Below are positions 5,231 through 10,568 of a stretch of DNA of 10,568 bases, in pieces (within the stretch, counting starts at the first letter, position 1; every line of letters begins with the position of its first letter). Source of the stretch: Hydrogenophaga intermedia. GTDB lineage: Bacteria; Pseudomonadota; Gammaproteobacteria; Burkholderiales; Burkholderiaceae_C. The stretch is taken from NCBI GenBank assembly GCA_945869245.1, contig CAMBOY010000091.1, positions 1-10,568 of the forward strand, given 5' to 3'. The translations under genes and the position numbers were made by a program. The notes beneath the pieces are model-generated. The model was given only the letters and a program-made list of their open reading frames with translations. It ran no database searches and had not been told where the DNA came from.

Positions 5231-7330
5231 ATGACAGACACCATCCAAGTACCTTCTGAGGCGCAGGTGGCGGCAGAGCCGGTGCCGCGCTCTGCGTTTT
5301 TGGACCGCGACCACAGCATTGTGGCTTTTAATGAGCGGGTGCTTGACTGGGCACGCCGCCCGAGCGTGCCGCTGCTGGAGCGGCTGCGTTATCTCGCCAT
5401 CGTCTCGTCCAATATGGACGAGTTTTTTGAGGTGCGTTTTGAGCCCCATTTGGCCGCCCGCAAGCTGGCGGTGCGCGAAGGCTTTTACTCCACCGACAGC
5501 TACCTTGCGCTGACCGAGAAGATTCAGCAATTGGTCGCCACCCAGTACGCGATTTACAACGACGAACTGCTGCCCCTGCTGCGCGACAAGCGCATTGAGC
5601 TGGTGACCCATGGCGAACGCGACCCGCGCCAAGGCCGCTGGGTGCGCAGCTATTTCCAGCGCGAGGTGCAGCCTTTGCTCATGCCGGTGGGCTTGGACCC
5701 GGCGCACCCGTTTCCGCAGGTGGCCAACAAATCGCTCAACTTCATCGTGCGGCTCACCGGGCGCGACGCCTTTGGTCGCCACAACGACATCGCCATTGTC
5801 AAGGTGCCGCGCAGCTTGCCGCGCTTCATCCGTCTGCCGGCGGCCAAAGGCAGCGGTAAAACCGAGTTTGTGTCTATCTCCAGCCTGATTCGGTCGCACT
5901 TGGCCGATCTGTTTCCGGGGCGCCAGGTGACCGAGTTTTCGCAGTTCCGGGTGACCCGCCACTCCGATCTGGCGGTGGACGAAGACGAGGTGAAGAATTT
6001 GCGTACCGCCTTGCGCAAAGGCCTGCAACAACGCCACTACGGTCAGGCCCTGCGGCTGGAGGTCTCGGCGGGATGCAGCCAGCACCTGTCCGATTTCTTG
6101 CTCGCCCAGTTTGAGTTGCCGCCAGAGTCGGTGTTTCGGGTCCCGGGCCCGGTCAATCTGGTGCGGCTCAACCAACTGATCGACCAGATAGAAGCGCCCG
6201 AGTTGCGCTTTGTGCCGTTCACGCCCGGCTGGCCCAAGGCGATTGGGGTGGGGCAGTCCTGGTTCAGTTGTCTGGCGCAGGGCGATGTGCTGGCGCATCA
6301 GCCCTACCAGACATTTGACGCGGTTTTGAGCTTTTTGCGCGAAGCGGTGCAAGACCCCCATGTGCTGGCCATCAAACAAACCATTTACCGTGCGGGCGCC
6401 CGCTCTGAGTTGATGGAATTGCTGCGCGAGGGCGTGCGCCGGGGCAAGGAAGTGACTGCGGTGGTGGAGCTCAAGGCCCGCTTCGATGAAGAGGCCAATA
6501 TCAGCTACGCCGAGCGGCTGGAGTCGATTGGCGCGCAGGTGGTGTACGGCGTGGTGGGGCTCAAGACCCACGCCAAAATGCTCTTGGTGACACGGCGCGA
6601 GGGCCGCGAGCTCAAGCGCTACGCGCATTTGTCCACGGGCAACTACAACGCGGGCACCGCCAAGCTCTACACCGACCTGAGCCATTTCACCGCCGACAAA
6701 GACATCACGCGCGACGTCGACCATGTGTTTATGCATTTGGCCAGTCAAAACCGGTTGCCCAAGCTGCAGCGTTTGCTGATGGCGCCCTTTCATTTGCACA
6801 AGGCCATGCTGGCCGAGCTGGAGCGCGCCAGCCAAGCGGCGCGAGAGGGCCGTGAGGCGCGGGTGGTGCTGAAAATGAACGCGCTGACCGACGAGCCGCT
6901 GTCACAGGCGCTGATTGCCGCGTCGCGCGCGGGGGTGCAGATCGACATCATTTGCCGGGGCGCTTGTATTTTGCCGGCGCAGGTGCCAGGCCTGACCGAC
7001 AACGTGCGCATCCGTTCGGTGATCGGCCGCTTGCTGGAACACACCCGTGTGTTTTACTTCCGGATCGACGGCCAGGAGGTCTTGTGGTTGTCCAGCGCCG
7101 ACTGGATGAACCGCAACATGCTGCGCCGGGTGGAGCTGGCCTGGCCCGTGACCGACGCTGCGCTGCGCCAGCGGGTGGTCGACGAGTGTCTGGTGGCTTA
7201 CCTGCAAGACACCCGAGACGCCTGGCTGCTGGGGCCCGACGGCCAGTACCGACCGGCCCAGCCACCCGCCCGCAAGCGCCCCTTGTCGGCCCAGCAAAGC
7301 TTGCTGGACCGCTACGGCACCGCCCATTGA
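5231..7330 (+). CDS. ppk1: Polyphosphate kinase 1
   Basis: This 699-residue protein is a full-length PPK1, the enzyme that reversibly polymerises the ATP gamma-phosphate into polyphosphate. Its N-terminal domain shows the family signature LLERLRYLAIVSSNMDEFFE (about 50-70). The head domain has HPFPQVANKSLNF, and the catalytic half begins near HQPYQTFDAVLSFLREAVQD. His447 in GLKTHAKMLLV corresponds to the histidine phosphorylated in E. coli PPK (His435), and His604 in RLLEHTRVFYF to the second essential histidine (His592). The STGNYNAGTAKLYTDLSHF block after His447 is typical. The start at 5231 is chosen because the family begins with a short variable tail before FLDRDHS; the longer frame back to 5153 runs through the Pho box. 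sixA follows after 17 bp, so the two probably form an operon. All key residues are present. Confidence 0.97.
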   Translation: MTDTIQVPSEAQVAAEPVPRSAFLDRDHSIVAFNERVLDWARRPSVPLLERLRYLAIVSSNMDEFFEVRFEPHLAARKLAVREGFYSTDSYLALTEKIQQLVATQYAIYNDELLPLLRDKRIELVTHGERDPRQGRWVRSYFQREVQPLLMPVGLDPAHPFPQVANKSLNFIVRLTGRDAFGRHNDIAIVKVPRSLPRFIRLPAAKGSGKTEFVSISSLIRSHLADLFPGRQVTEFSQFRVTRHSDLAVDEDEVKNLRTALRKGLQQRHYGQALRLEVSAGCSQHLSDFLLAQFELPPESVFRVPGPVNLVRLNQLIDQIEAPELRFVPFTPGWPKAIGVGQSWFSCLAQGDVLAHQPYQTFDAVLSFLREAVQDPHVLAIKQTIYRAGARSELMELLREGVRRGKEVTAVVELKARFDEEANISYAERLESIGAQVVYGVVGLKTHAKMLLVTRREGRELKRYAHLSTGNYNAGTAKLYTDLSHFTADKDITRDVDHVFMHLASQNRLPKLQRLLMAPFHLHKAMLAELERASQAAREGREARVVLKMNALTDEPLSQALIAASRAGVQIDIICRGACILPAQVPGLTDNVRIRSVIGRLLEHTRVFYFRIDGQEVLWLSSADWMNRNMLRRVELAWPVTDAALRQRVVDECLVAYLQDTRDAWLLGPDGQYRPAQPPARKRPLSAQQSLLDRYGTAH

Positions 7331-7347
7331 ATACCCTGGAGCCCACT

Positions 7348-7830
7348 GTGGACCTGATTTTGTGGCGACACGCCGAAGCCCACGACCATCCTCACCCCGA
7401 CACCGGCGCGCCGGGTGACGAAGCCGACATGGTGCGCGCACTGACCGTACGCGGCGAAAAACAAGCCACCCGCATGGCCGCTTGGCTAGACCGCCAGTTG
7501 CCCGAAGGCGCCCGTGTGTTCGCCAGCCCGGCCTTGCGCACCGAACAAACGGCGCAAGCGCTGGGTCGGCGGTTTCGGGTGCGCGACGAGATTGCGCCGG
7601 AATCGCCCGCGCAGGCGGTGCTGGACCTGGTGCAGTGGCCAACTGGCAAGTCGCCGGTCGTGGTGATTGGTCACCAGCCCACGCTGGGTCGGGTCATCGC
7701 GCGTCTGCTGGATTTGCCTGAGGGCGAATGCGCCGTCAAAAAAGGTGCGCTGTGGTGGCTGCGCTTGCGCGAGCGCAACGGCGCGCAGCAGACGGTGGTG
7801 GTGACCGTACAAACCCCCGAGTTGTTGTAA
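7348..7830 (+). CDS. sixA: SixA-type phosphohistidine phosphatase
   Basis: The 160-residue product is a short histidine-phosphatase-superfamily protein of the SixA type. The catalytic RHAEA motif is at residues 7-11, with His8 as the presumed phosphorylated histidine. ALTVRGEKQA (31-40), SPALRTEQTAQAL (60-72) and V-V-I-G-H-Q-P-T-L-G (105-114, His109) supply the remaining active-site elements. E. coli SixA removes phosphate from histidine in phosphotransfer proteins, so a regulatory role is the family-based inference; the substrate here is unknown. The GTG at 7348 is preferred because GGAG lies 6 nt ahead and because M-D-L-I-L-W-R-H is the normal family N-terminus; a TTG at 7327 overlapping the ppk1 stop is the alternative. 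It is probably co-transcribed with ppk1. It ends 12 bp from the convergent ppx stop, with no terminator between them. Confidence 0.92.
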   Translation: MDLILWRHAEAHDHPHPDTGAPGDEADMVRALTVRGEKQATRMAAWLDRQLPEGARVFASPALRTEQTAQALGRRFRVRDEIAPESPAQAVLDLVQWPTGKSPVVVIGHQPTLGRVIARLLDLPEGECAVKKGALWWLRLRERNGAQQTVVVTVQTPELL

Positions 7831-7842
7831 ACCCCGCGCGCT

Positions 7843-9327
7843 TCAGCCGACGTCGGGCAGAAACTTCCAACCGGTTTTTTGCCACACCAACGCCTCTTCA
7901 CTGAGCAGCCACGCCGATTGTGGGTAGCGGCGCGCCCAGCCGCTGGGGGCGTTCAACTTGAACACACCCGCTTGGTAGCGCAACTGCAGACCACTGTACT
8001 CCGGGTGTTTGCGGGCATGGCACAGCAACACCGCCAGCCGCAGGCACAACAGCTGTTTGGCAAACAGTTCGTCTTGCAAGGGTTCTTCGAGTTTGCGCAA
8101 CTTGCCGCGCTGGCCCATCACCATCAGGCTCATGCGGTGCAGTTCGGCCAGCGAAAACCCCGGTGCGTCCACGTGGTCCAAGATGTAGGCCCCGTGGTGG
8201 TGCGAGCGCTCGTGCGAGATGTGGGTGCCAATTTCGTGCAGACGGGCGGCCCACGCCAGTTTTTGTGAGTAGCGCTCATTCGCTGGCCCTGGAGCGGCCA
8301 CCTGGGCAAACAGCGCGGTGGCGACCTCGCTCACACGCTGCGCTTGTGCCGGATCCACCGAAAAGCGCTGTGCCAGCCACACCACGGTGCGTTCGCGCAC
8401 ATCGGTGCCGTCGCTGATGCGGTCGATCAGGTCGTACAAGGCGCCATGGCGCAGCGCGCCTTGCGCTGGAATCATTTGCTGGATGTCGAACAACTCGAAC
8501 AAAGCCCGCAGCACGGATAGGCCGCCGCCGATCACGGCCTTGCGGTCTTCTTTCATGCCCTCGATGCGCAGGCGATCTGTGTCTGCGGCCTTGATCAGCG
8601 CGTCGCGCAGCCAGTCCAGGCCGCTGCGTGTCACCACCCCGCTGGCCCAGCCGTTGGCGGCCAGTGCGTCAGCCACCGCGCCCACCGTGCCCGAGGACCC
8701 ATAGGCCACCGTCCATTCGGCAGGCGAAAACAGGTCAATGGCTTCGTCGAGCACCGCTTTGGCGGCGATTTCGGCGGTGCGAAACGCCGCCGCACTGAAC
8801 TGGCCTTTGGGGAAGTATTTGTTCGACCACGCCACGCTGCCCAGGCGGTAAGACTCCATGCGGTGCGACACATAGCCCTGGCCCAGAATCATCTCGGTGG
8901 AGCGCCCACCGATGTCGATGACCAGGCGCCGCTCGTCCGAGTGTGGCAGCAAGTGCGACACCCCTTGGTAAATCAGCCGGGCCTCTTCGTGGCCCGAAAT
9001 CACCTCAATGGGAAAGCCCAGCACCTCTTGGGCGCGGCGCACAAATACCTCGCGGTTTTGGGCTTCGCGCAGGGTTTGGGTGGCCACTGCCCGCACCTGG
9101 TGTTTTTTGAAGCCTTGCAGCCGTTCGGCAAAGCGCTCCAGGCAGGCCCAGCCGCGCTGCATTGCCTCGGCGCTGAGGTTTTTTTCAGCGTCCAGCCCGC
9201 TGCCCTGACGCACCGTTTCCTTGATGTATTCCACGCGCTCAATGTGGCCGCCGTGGTAGCGGCCGATTTCGAGCCGGAAACTGTTTGAGCCAAGGTCGAT
9301 TGCTGCGAGAAGGGTGCCGGGGTTCAT
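7843..9327 (-). CDS. ppx: Exopolyphosphatase (Ppx/GppA family)
   Basis: This 494-residue protein has the Ppx/GppA architecture: an actin-like ATPase fold followed by a helical HD-like region. The phosphate-1 loop is A-A-I-D-L-G-S-N-S-F-R-L-E (8-20), the catalytic glutamates lie in ISGHEEARLIYQGV (110-123), and the second phosphate loop is IDIGGRSTEM (137-146). YGSSGTVGAVADAL (209-222) and GGGLSVLRALFELF (267-280) complete the fold. The HD-like segment LAWAARLHEIGTHISHERSH is at 357-376. PPX releases orthophosphate from the ends of polyphosphate and so opposes PPK1. GppA-type (p)ppGpp hydrolysis is an alternative, but the length and context favour PPX. The second loop reads GGRSTE where E. coli has GGGSTE; I believe this is common in betaproteobacteria. 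No strong ribosome binding site is seen at the ATG. It is divergent from pstS and convergent with sixA. Confidence 0.95.
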   Translation of the reverse strand: MNPGTLLAAIDLGSNSFRLEIGRYHGGHIERVEYIKETVRQGSGLDAEKNLSAEAMQRGWACLERFAERLQGFKKHQVRAVATQTLREAQNREVFVRRAQEVLGFPIEVISGHEEARLIYQGVSHLLPHSDERRLVIDIGGRSTEMILGQGYVSHRMESYRLGSVAWSNKYFPKGQFSAAAFRTAEIAAKAVLDEAIDLFSPAEWTVAYGSSGTVGAVADALAANGWASGVVTRSGLDWLRDALIKAADTDRLRIEGMKEDRKAVIGGGLSVLRALFELFDIQQMIPAQGALRHGALYDLIDRISDGTDVRERTVVWLAQRFSVDPAQAQRVSEVATALFAQVAAPGPANERYSQKLAWAARLHEIGTHISHERSHHHGAYILDHVDAPGFSLAELHRMSLMVMGQRGKLRKLEEPLQDELFAKQLLCLRLAVLLCHARKHPEYSGLQLRYQAGVFKLNAPSGWARRYPQSAWLLSEEALVWQKTGWKFLPDVG

Positions 9328-9455
9328 GCGTCGAGCGTCTCAGGGATTTCCCATGAAGACGCTGGGGTTGTCAGGTCGAACATTGTCGCCGATCGCTGGC
9401 CCAGCCGATCACCCGCTGTGGGTGCGTGGCTTGCCGCTGTTGTGGACATCACCCA

Positions 9456-9474
9456 TGACAAACGATATTTGTCA
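9456..9474. repeat. Perfect inverted repeat in the ppx-pstS control region
   Basis: TGACAAA (9456-9462) and TTTGTCA (9468-9474) are perfect complements flanking the 5-nt spacer CGATA. The right arm overlaps the first unit of the pstS Pho box, and the left arm is the same TGTCA core read on the opposite strand. It could be a pair of diverging PhoB half-sites or an operator for another dimeric regulator. Confidence 0.6.
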
Positions 9475-9487
9475 CAAGGCTGTCACA
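9470..9487 (+). promoter_or_regulatory. Pho box (PhoB site) of pstS
   Basis: Two identical units, TGTCACA at 9470-9476 and TGTCACA at 9481-9487, are separated by 4 nt, giving the 11-bp period of PhoB sites. It is the best-matching Pho box in the window and lies upstream of the archetypal Pho-regulon gene. The second unit ends 9 nt before the TACATT hexamer. Confidence 0.88.
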
Positions 9488-9496
9488 CAACGCGCC

Positions 9497-9502
9497 TACA
9501 TT
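9497..9502 (+). promoter_or_regulatory. -10 element of pstS
   Basis: TACATT matches four of six positions of TATAAT. It lies 9 nt after the Pho box, close to the roughly 10-nt spacing known for PhoB-activated promoters, and no separate -35 is needed. Transcription would begin near 9509, about 40 nt before the ATG. The AAGGAA ribosome binding site at 9537-9542 is 7 nt ahead of the start. Confidence 0.6.
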
Positions 9503-9549
9503 CGTTCTTGTTGACTCACCTGCCAACCCTTCTAACAAGGAACCCTGAC

Positions 9550-10568
9550 ATGATTTCCAAACGCAATCTGCTCAAAACCGTGGCCGCTGCCGCTCTGTCG
9601 ACCATGGCCATGGGCTCCGCTTGGGCCGCCGACATCACCGGCGCTGGCGCGACCTTCCCCTTCCCGATCTACGCCAAGTGGGCTGAGGCCTACAAGGCTG
9701 CCACTGGCACCGGCCTGAACTACCAGTCCATCGGTTCTTCGGGCGGCATCCGTCAGATTCGCGCCAAGACCGTGGCCTTTGGCGCCACCGACGCGCCGGT
9801 CAAGGGCGAAGACCTTGACAAAGACGGCATGGTGCAGTTCCCCGCCATCATCGGCGGCACGGTGCCCGTGTTCAACGTGCCCGGCTTTGGCAAAGGTGAG
9901 TTGCGCGTGACCGGCCCAGTGCTGGCCGATATGTTCATGGGCAAGATCAGCAAGTGGAACGATCCCCGTTTCGCCGCTCTGAACCCTGGCAAAAACCTGC
10001 CTGACCTGGCCATCGCCGTGGTGCACCGCGCCGACGGTTCGGGCACCACCTTCAACTGGACCGACTACCTGGCCACCGTGAGCAAAGACTGGCTGGACAC
10101 CGTGGGCCGTGGTGCCGCTGTCAAGTGGCCGGCTCCTACCTCGGTGGGCGGCAAGGGCAACGAAGGTGTGGCTGCCAACGTGGCGCGCACCCGCGGTGGT
10201 CTGGGTTATGTGGAGTACGCTTACGCCAAGCGCAACAACATCGCCGTGATGGCGCTGCAAAACCGCAACGGCAACTACGTGATGCCGGGTGATGACACCT
10301 TCGCGGCGGCAGCTGCCGGCGCCGACTGGTTCAGCGTGCCTGGCATGGGTCTGTCCATCGTCAACCAGCCCGGTGCCAATGCCTACCCGGTGTCCACGGC
10401 TTCCTTCATCCTGATGTACAAGAACCCGAGCAACAAGGCCGAAAGCGCCGAAGTGCTGAAGTTCTTTGACTGGGCTTTCAAGAATGGCAAACAAATGGCG
10501 CTGGACCTGGACTACGTGCCGCTGCCTGATGCGCTGACCAACCAGATCCGCACCCGTGTCTGGTCGCA
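9550..10568 (+). CDS. pstS: PstS, periplasmic phosphate-binding protein (3' end cut by window)
   Basis: The frame is open from 9550 to the right edge, giving 339 complete codons; E. coli PstS has 346 residues, so only a short tail is missing. The first 26 residues form a classic Sec signal peptide: basic MISKRNLLK, a hydrophobic TVAAAALSTMAMGS stretch, and the AWA cleavage site before ADITGAG. The mature protein shows ITGAGATFPFPIYAKW, YQSIGSSGGIRQI, FGATDAPV and HRADGSGTTFNWTDYL, the segments whose main-chain and side-chain groups bind phosphate. It delivers Pi to the PstCAB ABC transporter, whose genes would be expected next, beyond the edge. A good ribosome binding site (AAGGAA) and a Pho box precede it. 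Codon use is strongly biased to C and G at third positions, as expected for a highly expressed gene. Confidence 0.97.
   Translation, partial: MISKRNLLKTVAAAALSTMAMGSAWAADITGAGATFPFPIYAKWAEAYKAATGTGLNYQSIGSSGGIRQIRAKTVAFGATDAPVKGEDLDKDGMVQFPAIIGGTVPVFNVPGFGKGELRVTGPVLADMFMGKISKWNDPRFAALNPGKNLPDLAIAVVHRADGSGTTFNWTDYLATVSKDWLDTVGRGAAVKWPAPTSVGGKGNEGVAANVARTRGGLGYVEYAYAKRNNIAVMALQNRNGNYVMPGDDTFAAAAAGADWFSVPGMGLSIVNQPGANAYPVSTASFILMYKNPSNKAESAEVLKFFDWAFKNGKQMALDLDYVPLPDALTNQIRTRVWS

Larger units (their letters stand above)
9328..9549. other. Divergent intergenic region between ppx and pstS
   Basis: This 222-bp region must hold promoters for both genes. The right half contains the pstS Pho box and -10 and an inverted repeat centred near 9465. 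For ppx, a single TGTCATG unit points leftward at 9460-9454 without a clear second unit in 11-bp register, and a GACAAT hexamer (minus strand, 9387-9382) is a weak -10 candidate. No RNA or small gene is visible. Confidence 0.6.

Noticed and set aside
5183..6835. A 550-codon open frame on the minus strand.
   Set aside because: It is the reverse shadow of ppk1 and its translation is rich in His, Gln and Leu with no family features.
9532..10494. A 320-codon open frame on the minus strand opposite pstS.
   Set aside because: pstS has a signal peptide, phosphate-binding motifs and a ribosome binding site; the antisense frame has none of these.

Overview
The window is a GC-rich, densely coded stretch of chromosome from a betaproteobacterium. 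The proteins look most like those of Burkholderiales, probably Comamonadaceae; this is inferred from protein style and gene order, and no genus can be named. Nothing suggests phage, transposon, plasmid or CRISPR content.

Layout. Positions 1-235 hold the 3' end of a LysR-type regulator on the + strand, convergent with a minus-strand group that reads from right to left: ppk2 (3024 to 2119), a DOMON-like protein (2059 to 1487) and a NamZ/DUF1343 family protein (1471 to 260). A separate small 90-residue gene of unknown function (3490 to 3218, minus) ends in a clear intrinsic terminator. Next to it, at about 3669-4075 (minus), lies the remnant of a TPR-protein gene interrupted by an in-frame TAG. 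The + strand then carries an OlsB-like N-acyltransferase (4246-5091), ppk1 (5231-7330) and sixA (7348-7830). ppx (9327 to 7843, minus) is convergent with sixA and divergent from pstS, which starts at 9550 and runs off the right edge.

How the genes fit together. Most of the window concerns phosphate. PstS captures Pi, PPK1 and PPK2 make or use polyphosphate, PPX degrades it, and the OlsB-like enzyme would start synthesis of phosphorus-free ornithine lipids. Direct reading of the gaps shows TGTCA-type repeats with an exact 11-bp period, the geometry of PhoB binding sites. There are four repeats before the olsB-like gene, two before pstS, two before ppk1 and a weaker pair before ppk2. The pstS and olsB-like sites sit the same 9 nt ahead of a -10-like hexamer. 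The window therefore reads as a Pho-regulon island covering Pi uptake, polyphosphate turnover and membrane-lipid replacement.

I found no convincing wholly unknown system. The points most worth following are the Pho-box architecture, the interrupted TPR gene, the small uncharacterised gene, and the signal-less NamZ homolog paired with a DOMON-like protein.
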